Below the pieces are notes generated by a model. It saw only the letters and a list, made by a program, of their open reading frames with translations, had not been told where the DNA came from and did no database searches. Below, in pieces: positions 50,108-61,700 of a stretch of DNA of 64,000 nt (position 1 is the stretch's first letter; each line of letters begins with the position of its first letter). The DNA lies in assembly GCA_012103315.1 (NCBI GenBank), contig WLWZ01000015.1, forward strand, positions 28,040-92,039, written 5' to 3'. The position numbers and the translations under genes were made by a program. Source of the DNA: Alphaproteobacteria bacterium. Lineage in GTDB: Bacteria; Pseudomonadota; Alphaproteobacteria; MPNO01; UBA2964.

Positions 50108-51250
50108 TTAAAACAAAGCGAGTTGTCCATCTTGCTGCAAGGGCGGGCAAAATTGGCTGGTGTCGAGTTCAAACCGTCGATCCAAATACCCAAGGCGCTT
50201 GATCATGAGGTCGAACCGCTTTTTGAGCAGGGCGGCATATTCGCCTGTTCCTTTCATGCGGGTACCAAATTCTGATTGATAGACTTTGCCACCGCGGGTG
50301 CTGGCGAGCAGGCTCATTACGTGTTTGGCTTTATTGGGTTCGTGGGTTTCCAGCCATTCTTTGAAGAGATCGGCAATTTCAAGCGGTAAGCGCAGCAATA
50401 TATAGGACGCGAGCGTGGCCCCGGCATCGCGCCCGGCGCTAAGAATGCTTTCCAGCTCGTGATCGTTAAGCGCCGGAATGATTGGCGCGGCCATGACTCC
50501 GCACGGAATTCCCGCATCAGCCAGGGTCCGGATCGTGGCCAGCCGTTTCATCGGTGTTGAAGCGCGGGGTTCAAGCGTATTGGCGAGCCGGTGGTCCAAG
50601 GTCGTGACAGATAGACAGACCTGCGCCAGACCCTTTTCCGCCATTGGGCCCAGAATATCGAGATCACGTAGGACTAATGCTGATTTGGTGACAATGCCAA
50701 CCGGATGATTGAACGCTGACAGCACTTCAAGAATGCCTCTGGTCAGGCGCAGTGTTTTTTCGACCGGTTGATAGGGGTCGGTATTGGTGCCCATCGCCAT
50801 AATACGACATTCATAACTGGATTTCCGCAGTTCCCGCTCGAGCAACCGGGCAGCGTCGGGCTTGTAAAATAGCTTGGTTTCAAAATCGAGCCCGGGGGAC
50901 ATGCCGAGATAGGCATGGGTCGGGCGTGCAAAACAATAGACACAGCCATGCTCACAACCGCGATAGGGATTGATTGAGCGGTCGAACGGCACATCCGGGG
51001 AGGTGTTGCGGGCAATGATGGTCTTGGTCGTGTCCTTGATCAATGTGGTCTGCAGCTTGGGTGGGGAGAGCAGATCCTCATCGCGGACCCAGCCGTCATG
51101 TACGGCTTCGCCGGTATGTTTTTCAAAACGGCTGGTGCGATTGGTGACAGCACCACGGCCTTTTGTCGGGGTCGACGCTATCGGGTCAATGGCGCTGCTA
51201 TTTACACCGGTTTCGGTGATTTCTGGGTCGATTTGCGGGTTATTCATCAT
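50108..51250 (-). CDS. PA0069-like radical SAM protein
   Basis: 380 residues. The Cys motif is C99-x3-C103-x2-C106 in YRGCEHGCVYCFARPTHAY, the 4Fe-4S site. It has the SPL-like fold and the segments GTNTDPYQPVEKTLRLTRG and ILRLPLEI typical of the PA0069 family (relatives of spore photoproduct lyase). Reaction unknown. Sits upstream of the antiporter on the same strand; conserved near rnhB-ccrM in some alphaproteobacteria. Divergent from the glycosyltransferase gene. Confidence 0.9.
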   Translation of the reverse strand: MMNNPQIDPEITETGVNSSAIDPIASTPTKGRGAVTNRTSRFEKHTGEAVHDGWVRDEDLLSPPKLQTTLIKDTTKTIIARNTSPDVPFDRSINPYRGCEHGCVYCFARPTHAYLGMSPGLDFETKLFYKPDAARLLERELRKSSYECRIMAMGTNTDPYQPVEKTLRLTRGILEVLSAFNHPVGIVTKSALVLRDLDILGPMAEKGLAQVCLSVTTLDHRLANTLEPRASTPMKRLATIRTLADAGIPCGVMAAPIIPALNDHELESILSAGRDAGATLASYILLRLPLEIADLFKEWLETHEPNKAKHVMSLLASTRGGKVYQSEFGTRMKGTGEYAALLKKRFDLMIKRLGYLDRRFELDTSQFCPPLQQDGQLALF

Positions 51251-51352
51251 GGCTTATCATTGACTCATAAAAAGAACAAATCAAGAACATTTTTCTAATC
51301 TCGGGAAGTTTGAGAATCCGTGCTATGAAAGCTTCAACTCACGGGGGAAGGC

Positions 51353-52027
51353 TTGTCTTCAAAGGGTACGATCAGCGTTGTGATTCCGGCATTGGAGGTC
51401 GGTGAGGCCCTCCGGCCGACACTGGATTCTATAAAAGGCTGTGTCGATGACATTGTGGTCAGTGATGGGAGGTCTTCCGATCACACGGCGGCGTTTGCGG
51501 AGAACGCCGGGGCAACGGTGGTCGTTGGAGACCGAGGCAGGGGACAACAATTACGCCGTGGCGCTGAGATCGCGACCAGCGAATGGCTGTTATTCCTCCA
51601 CGCCGATACAGTACTTGAAGATGGCTGGATCGATGAGGTCCGACAGTTCTTAGATGAAGATGCCGGCAAGGCAGCCGTGTTCTGTTTCGCGTTGGACGAT
51701 TTGAGTCCGTGGGCGCGGGTGGTCGAGAAGGGGGTCGCAATACGCTCCAGGTGGTTTGCTCTGCCCTATGGTGATCAGGGGTTGTTGATCAGCCGGGCGC
51801 TTTACGATTCGATTTGCGGCTATAAACCGATCCCGCTTTTTGAAGATGTCGATATTATAAGACGTCTTGGCCGACGCCGATTGACGATTTTGAACAGCAA
51901 AGCGACGACCTCCGCGGTGCGTTATCAAAGGGGTGGTTTTTTGCGCCGACCCTTAAAAAACCTGATGCTGCTGCTATTTTATTATCTGGGTGTTTCACCC
52001 CAAAAATTGGCGCGACTGTATAAATGA
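51353..52027 (+). CDS. Family 2 glycosyltransferase (TIGR04283-like)
   Basis: 224 residues from a TTG at 51353 preceded by GGGGGAAGG. GT-A fold: nucleotide-sugar binding ISVVIPALEV, DIVVSDGRSSDHT and the metal-binding LFLHADTVL. The C-terminal Arg-rich part and RGGFLRRPLKNLMLLLFYYLGV fit the small TIGR04283 family, named for arsenosugar synthesis in some genomes, though no arsM or arsS gene is seen here. Runs directly into the next gene (7-bp gap), also of that type. Confidence 0.82.
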   Translation: MSSKGTISVVIPALEVGEALRPTLDSIKGCVDDIVVSDGRSSDHTAAFAENAGATVVVGDRGRGQQLRRGAEIATSEWLLFLHADTVLEDGWIDEVRQFLDEDAGKAAVFCFALDDLSPWARVVEKGVAIRSRWFALPYGDQGLLISRALYDSICGYKPIPLFEDVDIIRRLGRRRLTILNSKATTSAVRYQRGGFLRRPLKNLMLLLFYYLGVSPQKLARLYK

Positions 52028-52034
52028 TCGAGCT

Positions 52035-52634
52035 ATGAAAAATTCTCCGGTTCTCATTATGTTTGCCCGGGCACCTTATCTCGGGACGGTGAAGAAACGT
52101 CTCGCAGCCGGCATTGGTCCGGTGGCAGCACGGGCGTTCTATATAAAGACCACGACGAATGTACTCGACACGGTGTCGGCGAATGCCCCGTGGCAGACTG
52201 TCATGTCAGTGACACCCGATGCCTCGGCGGCCCAGGGTCGGTTTTGGCCGCCAGGAGTGACGCAGTTGCCACAGGGCTTTGGCGACCTCGGCGAGCGGAT
52301 GGAACGGGCCCTGCTGCAATTCGCGGATCGACCGGTGGCGATCATCGGCAGTGATATTCCGGCCGTTACACACGCTCATATCAAAACTGCGTTTGTGGCG
52401 CTGGGCCATTCCGATCTGGTTTTAGGCCCTTCGCCGGATGGCGGCTATTGGCTGGTCGGTGCGCGGGTCGGGAGTTTGGCGCGTGGGCTTTTCAAAAATG
52501 TGCGCTGGTCATCGGAACATACGCTGGACGACACGCTGGCAAATGTCGGAAACAAACGGGTCGCGTTGATCGATGAACTTGATGATATTGATAACGCGGT
52601 TGATCTCGCGCGCTGGCGGGGTCACGTCTCCTGA
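52035..52634 (+). CDS. CofC/MobA-like nucleotidyl/glycosyltransferase (TIGR04282-like)
   Basis: 199 residues from the ATG at 52035. The N terminus [19 protein letters not shown] and the motifs GSDIPAVT and [13 protein letters not shown] are those of the DUF2064/TIGR04282 group, a GT-A-like fold. Paired with the preceding TIGR04283-like gene as in other genomes. The substrate is not known from sequence. The end overlaps moaB (convergent) by 13 bp. Confidence 0.82.
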   Translation: MKNSPVLIMFARAPYLGTVKKRLAAGIGPVAARAFYIKTTTNVLDTVSANAPWQTVMSVTPDASAAQGRFWPPGVTQLPQGFGDLGERMERALLQFADRPVAIIGSDIPAVTHAHIKTAFVALGHSDLVLGPSPDGGYWLVGARVGSLARGLFKNVRWSSEHTLDDTLANVGNKRVALIDELDDIDNAVDLARWRGHVS

Positions 52635-53152
52635 AGCCGGGGGAGCAGTTCTGCGAAGTTGCAGGGTCGGTGCCGGATATCAAGCTGCGAGAGCAAAATC
52701 CCGTCCCAGGCATCGCGACAAGCACCGGTCGAGCCGGGCAGGGCGAACAGATAGGTGCCACCGGCGACCCCTGCCGTCGCTCGCGATTGAATGGTCGAAG
52801 TGCTGATCAGGTCATAACTCAACATACGGAATAGCTCGCCAAAGCCCGGGATCTCTTTTTCATAGACTTCAAAGAAGGCTTCTGGCGTGACATCGCGACC
52901 GGTGACCCCAGTGCCACCTGTCGCCAAAACGACTTCGACGGCAGGATCGGCGACCCATTGGCGAAGCTTGGCAACAATCGCAGCTTGCTCATCGCGAATA
53001 ATGGATTTTTCGGCGAGTGTGTGACCGGCTTCAATAAGTTTTTCGACGAGCAATGCGCCCGACTTGTCGGTTTCTTCTGTACGCGTGTCGGAAACCGTCA
53101 AGACCGCAATATTTACCGGGGCGAACAGGATCGATTCATCAAGACCAGCCAT
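52622..53152 (-). CDS. moaB: Molybdenum cofactor biosynthesis protein MoaB
   Basis: 176 residues. MogA/MoaB fold: the molybdopterin-binding segment [16 protein letters not shown] and the later [16 protein letters not shown] are intact. Adenylates molybdopterin before metal insertion. Downstream of the transglycosylase gene by 15 bp, a common neighbour in alphaproteobacteria. Confidence 0.94.
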   Translation of the reverse strand: MAGLDESILFAPVNIAVLTVSDTRTEETDKSGALLVEKLIEAGHTLAEKSIIRDEQAAIVAKLRQWVADPAVEVVLATGGTGVTGRDVTPEAFFEVYEKEIPGFGELFRMLSYDLISTSTIQSRATAGVAGGTYLFALPGSTGACRDAWDGILLSQLDIRHRPCNFAELLPRLQET

Positions 53153-53167
53153 GTCACTTCTCTGTAA

Positions 53168-54964
53168 TTAGGGTGTGTCGACCGATTTGTAGACCGGTGG
53201 TTCGCCCGCTGCAATGGCATCGAGGGTGGGCGCCTTCTGGCCGAACCGGTCGCGATAAATCCAGAAGTTCGCCAAGACGCGCTCGACATAGTCTCGGGTT
53301 TCGCGTGCCGGCATGCTTTCGATAAACATCAGCGTGTCGCTGGTTCGTTTCAGGACCCGGCGCTGCCATTTTGACAGGTTGCCCGGCCCGCCATTATAGG
53401 CTGCTGCCATCATCAGGATGTTGCCGTTGACGGTTTCGTGCTTGAGCAAATAGCTGAGATATTTCTGCCCAAGTCTCAAATTCAATCCCGGCTCATAGAG
53501 TTTGTTGCGGGCCCGACCACGGTATCGCTTGCGGGCCATATAGCCCGCTGTGCCTGGCATGAGCTGCATCAGCCCGCGTGCCCCCGCATAGCTTTTGGCG
53601 CGGAGGTTAAAGGCTGATTCCTGGCGCATGACGGCATAGACCAACGCGCGATCGATTTTAAATCCGTCGCTTGGTGCCCAGCGCGGCACGGGATAGAGCC
53701 CGCGATCAATCCGGGTCTGGTTGTTCCGCATCAAGGCGATGGCGGTTTTGAGCGCCAGCGATGGCAGCCCGAGCTGATCAGCGATATTCAGCAGCGCGAT
53801 GCGGGTATCGGCACTCCCGCTCAAACTCAAATAGCGTAGCTCGCGTTCGGCACGCGGATGATTTCCAGCTTGCAGAAGGGCGAGAGCGCGTTGCGCGCGT
53901 TTGCTTTGGAGCGCGTTGGTGACGGTCTGTTGTTGTGCTTTCGGTGCTGTCCATTCGAGCGGTGAGGCGATGCCGAGCATGCGTCGTGCCAGCACGCCGT
54001 AAAACGTTCGCGGATGACTGGCGGCCAGTCGCAACCACCGACTAACGCGGTCGGGGCGACGGGCCACGAGATTGGCGCGAGCGGCCCAGAAAGCGGCGGC
54101 GGATTGTGACCAGCGCGACATCCCGCCGGTGGCGGCCATTGCCTGAAAATGATCGGCGGCATTGACGTAACGGCCTGACCGGTAGGACGCGAGCCCGGCA
54201 TACCAATGGCCGAGCGGGTAATATTTGCCTGATCTATGCGCCGCCTTGCTCGCGGTATTAAACGCCTTGCGATCTTCGCCGAGATAAAACCAGCCACTGC
54301 CGATCCGCATCTTGGCGATATCAACATGCGCCTGACCGAGCCGTCGAAAGCGTCTTTGCTTGATGAGGTTCTCAGCCGAGGTTAGCCGCTTCCGCCGCAC
54401 CAACCGCCTGACCTGTGAATGGAGTCGTCGCGCGGATCGGCTATGGCGCAGCCCGCGACGACCGCTCCGGACGATACCGCCACTGCCACTTTCGGAATAG
54501 ATTGCCCGCCGCGGCAGGACCGGACGACGCGGCGCGCGATAGCGCCGCGGCTTGCGGCGCAGAGCGAGCTTATAAATCCGCCGCGCATCGGGGTGGTCGG
54601 CGTAGTCTTTGAGCCAGGCGGCAAGCTCCGTATAGCGCGAGCGATACCGCGTCGGATGCAGGTAACGCTGCGCTTGAACATGACCGAGCAACAAATTGTT
54701 CGACAGCTTCTTGATCAAACGGTTGGCGCGCCGCCAGTCGCCCTTTCTTTGGACAGCAAATATCTGGCGATAGAGTTTCGCATCGGATTTTGAGAGCGGT
54801 GTAGGAATAGAGGCGATGATCGCATTGGGGAAGGGTGGGGTCTTTTCTGCCGCTAAAGCCACTGCGCCAGACAGAGCGAAGATCGCCACTGCAAGCGGCA
54901 CACTTTTCGTTAGATCGGCAATCACGTTACGCAAACCCAGGATGCTCCCACAAAATAGGGTCAA
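53168..54964 (-). CDS. Soluble lytic transglycosylase
   Basis: 598 residues with the TTG at 54964; a GTG at 54925 would remove 13 and still leave a good signal peptide (LAVAIFALSGAVALAA). A helical repeat domain precedes a C-terminal SLT domain with catalytic Glu449 in RQESAFNLRAKSYAGARGL and the AAAYNGGPGNL motif. Cleaves peptidoglycan glycan strands in the periplasm. Residues 136-193 are strikingly basic (21 Arg, 2 Lys), not usual for the family. Divergent from the bactofilin gene. Confidence 0.93.
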   Translation of the reverse strand: MTLFCGSILGLRNVIADLTKSVPLAVAIFALSGAVALAAEKTPPFPNAIIASIPTPLSKSDAKLYRQIFAVQRKGDWRRANRLIKKLSNNLLLGHVQAQRYLHPTRYRSRYTELAAWLKDYADHPDARRIYKLALRRKPRRYRAPRRPVLPRRAIYSESGSGGIVRSGRRGLRHSRSARRLHSQVRRLVRRKRLTSAENLIKQRRFRRLGQAHVDIAKMRIGSGWFYLGEDRKAFNTASKAAHRSGKYYPLGHWYAGLASYRSGRYVNAADHFQAMAATGGMSRWSQSAAAFWAARANLVARRPDRVSRWLRLAASHPRTFYGVLARRMLGIASPLEWTAPKAQQQTVTNALQSKRAQRALALLQAGNHPRAERELRYLSLSGSADTRIALLNIADQLGLPSLALKTAIALMRNNQTRIDRGLYPVPRWAPSDGFKIDRALVYAVMRQESAFNLRAKSYAGARGLMQLMPGTAGYMARKRYRGRARNKLYEPGLNLRLGQKYLSYLLKHETVNGNILMMAAAYNGGPGNLSKWQRRVLKRTSDTLMFIESMPARETRDYVERVLANFWIYRDRFGQKAPTLDAIAAGEPPVYKSVDTP

Positions 54965-55202
54965 GCTTCTTTCTGAAGAACAAAACTCTTCCTGAAATGG
55001 TTAACGGCTCGATTGCGCGATGGCAAGCAAGCCTCACGGTCTTGGCATTTAACCTGCCAAAAATTCGTTATCCAGCCAAGTTATCCACAGGCTATGGCAA
55101 CAATTTGACCACGCCATGTCACAAATTTGGCCCTCGACCTGCATTGCCGTTTGCGTCCAGGCTGGTTGTCGCTATGATCGCTGGATCAACAGGGATGATG
55201 AT
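54965..55202. promoter_or_regulatory. Divergent region with a consensus DnaA box
   Basis: 238 bp between the transglycosylase and bactofilin starts. It holds TTATCCACA at 55081-55089, a perfect DnaA box, and four bases before it the near-box TTATCCAGC at 55068-55076. No cluster of boxes or AT-rich unwinding region is seen, so this is not proposed as an origin. Could be chance or DnaA control of one of these cell-wall genes. Confidence 0.35.
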
Positions 55203-55625
55203 ATGTTTTCGAGGAATAAAGACGGCAAGGCTGGTCGTAAAGACAAGCCCTGCGCACCGACGATGATCAGTGAAGATATGACGATCATCGGTGCCATCGA
55301 TAGCGAAGGCGAAGTGATGCTCGATGGTCGTGTCGAGGGCGAAATTGCCAGTGGTCGCATAAGCGTGGGCCAGACCGGTAAGATCACGGGTTCATTGAGC
55401 GGTGAACAAGTCGTGGTGCATGGCGTTGTCGACGGACAAATTCGCGGCGGTGAAGTGACCCTCTCGAATACTGCAACAGTAACCGGCGACATTTTTCATG
55501 AAACGCTGATCGTCGAACCTGGCGCGCAAGTTGATGGCCAATGTCGTCCGCTGAGCGTGCTCGACGAAGAAGATGTGCCGAAGCTCAACCTTGTTGCTTC
55601 CGACGGCGTTGCTGCTAAGTCTTAA
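55203..55625 (+). CDS. Bactofilin family cytoskeletal protein
   Basis: 140 residues from the ATG at 55203. A Lys-rich N terminus leads to a right-handed beta-helix core (about 25-115) with the recurring pattern TIIGAIDSEGEVMLDG, VEGEIASGRISVG, and GQIRGGEVTLS, the bactofilin signature. Such proteins polymerise without nucleotides and recruit cell-wall enzymes; the divergent transglycosylase is a plausible functional partner. A repeat element follows. Confidence 0.93.
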   Translation: MFSRNKDGKAGRKDKPCAPTMISEDMTIIGAIDSEGEVMLDGRVEGEIASGRISVGQTGKITGSLSGEQVVVHGVVDGQIRGGEVTLSNTATVTGDIFHETLIVEPGAQVDGQCRPLSVLDEEDVPKLNLVASDGVAAKS

Positions 55626-55665
55626 ACAACGCTCACCTCACTACTTCAGTCTAATTCACGCACTG

Positions 55666-55740
55666 CTGTCACCCCGGACCTGATCCGGGGTCCATGTCGA
55701 TTTCGCGTCGGTGGATTCCGCATCAAGTGCGGCATGACAG
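55666..55740. repeat. REP-like palindromic element between convergent genes
   Basis: 75 bp bounded by CTGTCA and TGACAG. The left part, CCCCGGACCTGATCCGGGG, is a palindrome, and the right part ends CGCATCAAGTGCGG, a second short palindrome. This resembles intergenic palindromic repeats found in many alphaproteobacterial genomes (CCGGAC-TTGAT-CCGG type). It lies between the convergent bactofilin and repeat-protein genes and may serve as a bidirectional terminator. Confidence 0.72.
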
Positions 55741-55766
55741 ATAGAGACTGCTTCTAAAAATCCTGC

Positions 55767-58700
55767 TTACGCGGCAATCGCCGTATCTTGCCGACGGCGG
55801 CGTCTCACGCGGCCGATCCCGGCGAGTCCAAGTACACCGGCACCAAACAGAATAAGCGTGCCTGGTTCTGGAACCTGATCCGACATCGCGATGAGCTGCC
55901 CACCATTCTGTAAATTATAGGTCTGCCCCCCAAGGAAGGCGTTTCCGATGGCAAAGGCGTTGTAATAGATGTTGAAGCCATTGCCGATGATTGAATCAAG
56001 GATACCGTCGCCAATATCACTCGCAAAATCGGCTATTACGAAGTTGTCGAGATATAGCGCGCCATCCTGTCCATCGGCCTTGATGTCTTCGAGAGAGATC
56101 GTCTGACCGCTGGCAATATCGAGCGTTCCCCAGGCAAAGTTATCGAGTAGCCCCGCTGTGCCGACGCCGAGATCAACGCCATAAAGCTGCATGGTATGGT
56201 CGTTATCGGTGCCCGCGACAAAGCGCAGGATCGCCTCATCAGTATCCCAGACCATGTTGTTCGCGGTGTCACCCAGCACATCATTGGAGATTACAAACTC
56301 ATCATCGGTGAAGGCGATGGTCGCCGCCGGGTCGTTGTTGGTCCAGTCAGTGAAATTGAGCACGTTGGGGTCGGTGATCAGTGTGCCGTTATTAACAAAC
56401 CCGCCGAGGAAACTGACGTTCGAACGATTGGATTCGAAGGTGCCGTTATTGGTCACCGCGTCAAAGAAATTCACTGTCGCGTCGTTGATATCGATCCGTG
56501 CTGCGACGCTGTTTTGCACTGAGCCAAACAGATCAGACGTGCCAGTGGTAAAGCTGACCTGACCATCATTGGTCAGTCCGCCGGTGCGTACCGTGCCGCG
56601 TCCTTCAATCCGGCCGGCCGCGCTATTGGTCATCGCGTTGCCGTTATTGTCGAACGCGCCACCGGTCAGGGCAATCAGCCCGCCATTATTGGCCAGACCC
56701 TGGGTGAATTGCACCGTGTTGCCGGTGCTCGCCTCGATCACGCCGTTGGCGGTATTGGTGTTGCCGCTGCTGATCATGCGCAGCGTGCCGCCCTCGGCCC
56801 GGATCGTCGCATCATTTTGCACTGCGCCGATTACATTGCCCGTGCCGACGAGCAGGCTGGCATTGCTCATCGCGCCGATGTTGAGGCTGGAGCCGGTCTG
56901 CACCCGCATCTCGCCGGTATTGGTGCCGCTGGCGAGGTTGGTGATGGACAGTACCCCGCCGCCATTGGCGAAGACCTGCCCGGAATTTGAGAGCTGTGCG
57001 GTCACCGCACCGTTGCCCTGAATGGTGCCAAAGTTATTTACCGTGCCGCTGCCGGTGACGGAACCACCGGTTAGATTAACACTGCCAAAATTATCGAGGT
57101 TGCCGTTGGGTGAAAGTGCCTTGCCAACCGCTACATTGACGTCACCAATATTTGTCGTCTGGCCGGTAACGACAGCGATCCCGTCGGTGGTGAATGTGCC
57201 GTTATTGTTCAATGTGCCGGTCACTGTACCATTGTGAGAAAGCTGTGCACCAAAATCGACCGCCATATTGGCATCCACCGTACCGCTCATGGCAATATTT
57301 GCGGCAGTACCAGCGACGACATTTTCCATATTGGCGATTTTTGTCGTGTCTACCGTGCCGGTGAAGTTGCGGAACGTCAGGCTGTCACTATTACCGGCGC
57401 CGCCATCGAACACTGTGACGCCCGAGAAATCACCACCATCAAAGGTCAGACTATCGACGCCATCGCCGAGATTAATCGCGCCGGTGACACTGGCGCCAGC
57501 ATTGACGATAGTCGTTGAATTTCCGGCATCATTGGTAATCGCTGTCCCCGACGTTGCGCTAACCGCCGCGCCATTATTGAGGGTGATATTGGTTTGTTTA
57601 CCGGCACCGGTGCCGGTCTGAATTCCTTGCCCTGACGCTCCGCCAGTTACGATGGCGTTGGTCGTCACCGATAATGTGCCAGTCCCTGCATTATAGGCAT
57701 TAATCCCGTCAATGCCCCCGGTGACCGCTGTGCTTCCGCCAGTGGCACCAACCGCTGAAATTGTCAGGTCCGTGCCCAAGCCAGTGGCGACAATTCCGAA
57801 ACCGGTTGCACCCCCCGTAACTGTGCCACTAGCGGTGACACTTGTTGCACCGGTGCCTTGATTATCGGCGTTTATCCCGTCTATTACCCCTGTAACCTCT
57901 GTCGCCGATATTGTCAGATCAGTGCTGTTCATCGCCCCGTTACGGGCCAAAATTCCTCGACCGGTAGTACTGGTAGTACCGGTAGTAGCGGTTACGGTTC
58001 CGCTTGCCATGATGGATAAAGCACCGCCGCCATCGTTATTGGCGAATATCCCGAATATTGTCCCTGTAACCTCTGCCGCCGATATTGTCAGATCAGTGCC
58101 GGAGGCGCTGTTATCGGCAGAAATTCCTGAACTGCCAGAACCGGTTACGGTTCCGCTCGCCGTGATAGATAAATCACCGCTGCCGTAGTTCTTGGCGCGA
58201 ACACCGAATATTGCCCCCGTAACCTCTGCCGCCGAAATTGTCAGGTCGGTCCCTGCGGCTGTGTTGTAGGCATTAATCCCATTAGAATTAGTTGCTGTGA
58301 CTGCGCCGCTGGCGGAAACACTGGTAACGCCAGTACCTTCGTTCTGGGCACGAATCCCGGAGTTACCCGTAGCGGATGCAGCCGAAATTGTCAGGTCCGT
58401 TCCAGAAGAATAGCCATGGGCAAAAATCGCATCTGCATTCGTTGACGTTACCGCGCCGCTGGCGGTTACATTGGTAACCCCGGAGCCCTTATTGAGGGCA
58501 ACAATCCCGAACTGACTACTCGTAACGGAAGCCGCCGAAATTGTCAGATCCGTGCCTGCGGCGGTGTTCGCGGCATAAATCCCGATAGTGATGCCCCCCG
58601 TTCCTGTGACCGTTCCACTGGCGACGACATTGGTAGCACCGGTACCACTGTTCCGGGCACTTATCCCGTTGTTGCCCGTAACGGATGCGGCCGAAATTGT

Positions 58701-61700
58701 CAGGTCCGTGCCTGCGGTGGTGTTGGCGGCCGTTATCCCATTGCCCGAGGTGCCGATTACCGCCCCCGTCGCCGTGATACTGGTTAATCCTGTCCCCGAA
58801 TTCAGTACGTCAATGCCATCCGTAGCACCGCTAACACCAGCAGCGTTGATCGTTAGGTTTGTGCCCGCTGCGGTGTTGCGGGCATTGATGCCATCGCCAG
58901 TCGTGCCGGTTACCGTTCCGCTGGCGGAAACATTGGTCACGCCCGTGCCCAGGTTGGACGCACGTATCCCGTTGTTGCCCCCCGTAACGGAAGCGGCCGA
59001 AATCGTCAGGTCCGTGCCTGCGGCGGTGTTGGCGGCCGTGATCCCATAGCCCGAGGTGCCGATTACCGCCCCCGTCGCCGTGATACTGGTTAATCCTGTC
59101 CCCGAATTCAGAACGTCAATGCCATCCGTAGCACCGCTAACACCGGCAGCGTTGATCGTCAGGTTTGTGCCCGCTGCGGAGTTGCTGGCGTCAATTCCGG
59201 GGCCAGTGGTGCCGGTTACCGCTCCACTGGCGGTTATACTGGTAGCGCCAGTGCCAAAATTGTGGGCCACAATCCCTTTTTGGCTTCCCATCGCGGAAGC
59301 GGCCGAAATAGTCAGATCTGTACCCGTGGCGTTGTTATTGGCTAAAATCCCATAGCCGAGATTTCCTGTGACCATTCCGCTGGCGGTAACGCTGGTAGCG
59401 CCGGTACCATTATTGATGGCAGCAATTCCGTTGGCGCTACCTGTAACGGAAGCCACCGAAATTGTTAGATTCGTTCCAGTGGCGTTATTTAAACCAACAA
59501 TCCCATGACCTAAGCTGCTGGTGATAGACCCGGTGGAGGTGACCTTTAAGTCTCCGGCACTGTTATTGACGGCAGTAAATGAACTTGTGTTCAAGTCGCC
59601 GGTAAAGGTGATGTCGCTTCCCGTATCAACGACAACGCCTTCCATGCTGATGACATCTCCGCCAGCCACTGTACCGGTGACATTGCGGAAAGTTAGGCTG
59701 TCGCCGGTACCCGCGCCGCCATCGAAAGCAGTGACACCGGAGAAGTCGCCACCGTCGAAGGTCAGACTGTCGGTGCCATCGCCGAGATTGATGGCGCCGG
59801 TGACACTGGCACCCGCATTGACGATGGTCGTTGAATTACCCCCGTCGTTGCTAATGGCGTTGCCGGAGCCAGAACTCACCGCGGCGCCACTGTTCAGGGT
59901 GATATTTGTCTGTTTACCGGCACCGGTGGCAGTTGCAATGGCGACGACACTGCCGCCTGTAATAACGCCATCAGCTGTAACGGACAGCGTGCCGGTGCCA
60001 TCGTTCGTGGCGTCTATCCCAGTCGATGTGCCAGAAACACTTGCGACATCGATGGTCAAATCCGTGCCGTTGGCGCTGTTCTCTGCAAAAAGTCCAGCGA
60101 AAACATTTCCTGTTACCGTCCCGGTCGCGGTAACGCTTAGCGCTCCCGTGCCATCATTGCGGGCATCGATTCCTGCTATGGCGCCGGTAACGCTAGTCGC
60201 CTCAATCGTCAAATCCGTTCCGGCGAAGTTGCGGGCGTCGATCCCGTAGCCATTGGTGCCCGTTACAGACCCCGTTGCCGCGATGCTGGTCGATCCTGTC
60301 CCGAAATTCCGGGCAAAAATGCCACCCTGAGCACCACTAACATCGGCACTATTGATCGTCAGGTCCGTGCCGTGGTTAGTGGCCCTGACGCCATCGCCAG
60401 TAGTGCCGGTGACCGTGCCGGTCGCCGTGATGCTGGTCGATCCTGTCCCGAAATTCCGGGCGTCTATCCCATTCGTGTCACCACCAACACTTGCAACATC
60501 GATGGTCAAATTGGTGCCGGTGGCGCTGTTATTGGCATCAAGTCCGGCGCCAGTAGTACCGGTTACCTGTTCAGTAGCGGTGACGTCTAGCGCTCCGATG
60601 CTGGTGTTGGATACATTAAAACCGTCGGTAGTGGTCACGCTATTGATGGTCAGTTGGTTCGTACTGAGTGTCCCGCTGAGTGTGACATTTGAGCCAGTAT
60701 CGACCGTCACACTTTCCATACCGGTGACGGTGGTGCCGTTAACAGTACCGGTGACATTGCGGAAAGTCAGGCTGTCGCCCGCACCCGCTCCGCCATCAAA
60801 TGCTGTGACGCCAGAAAAATCACCACCATCAAATGTCAAGCTGTCAGCGCCGTCACCGAGATTAATCGCGCCGGTGACGCTGGCGCCTGCATTGACGATG
60901 GTCGTTGAATTACCGGAATCATTGGTAATTGCCGTACCCGATGATGCACTTACGGCCGCGCCACTATTAAGCGTAATATTGCTCTGCTTGCCTGCGCCAG
61001 TGACGGTCCTAATGCCGTCACGGGTGCCGCCCGTAACAGTGCCATCGACGGTAACTGACAGCGTCCCTGTTCCATAGTTACGAACGAATATCCCGTCGAC
61101 TCCGCCGGAAGCACTCGCCGCATCGATCGTCAGGTCCGTGCCATTGGCGCTATTGCCTGCAAAAATACCGAAATTGGCCGTCCCCGTCGCCGTGCCGGTG
61201 GCTGTGATACTCAACGCACCGCTGCCATTGTTTGTGCTGGCGATGCCGCTAAAGCCGCTGGCGTTCACCGCCTCAATCGTCAGGTCGGTGCCAGCAATGT
61301 TGTTGTAAGTGTTGATCCCGTGGACAGGGTTTCCGGTCACTGTTCCCGTGCTGGTGACCGTTAAAGCCCCGGTACCGTTATTGACGGCTAAAATACCTCT
61401 AGCGTCGCCGGTTACATCATTCGCATTGATGGTCAGGCTGGTGCCGGCAGCACTATTATGGGCATCAATTCCGTCGCTACTGGTTCCCGTTACAGTACCG
61501 GTGCTCGAGACACTTAAGGCGCCACTGCCAGAATTCGTCGCCGAAATTCCCTCGTTGCCGCCAGAAACATCGGCCGTATTAATCGTCAGGTCTGTGCCGG
61601 CTGCCTGGTTGATGGCCGTTATCCCCTCCGCGGTCGTGCCGGTTACTGCACCGCCGGTCGTAATGCTCATCGCTCCTGTGCCAGCGTTATTGGCAATTAT

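Noticed and set aside
51353..52634. Arsenosugar synthesis locus
   Set aside because: The two family names suggest it, but no arsM, arsS or other arsenic gene is in the window; the name alone is not evidence.
54965..55202. Replication origin
   Set aside because: One DnaA box and a near-box only, with no AT-rich region, dnaA or parAB nearby.
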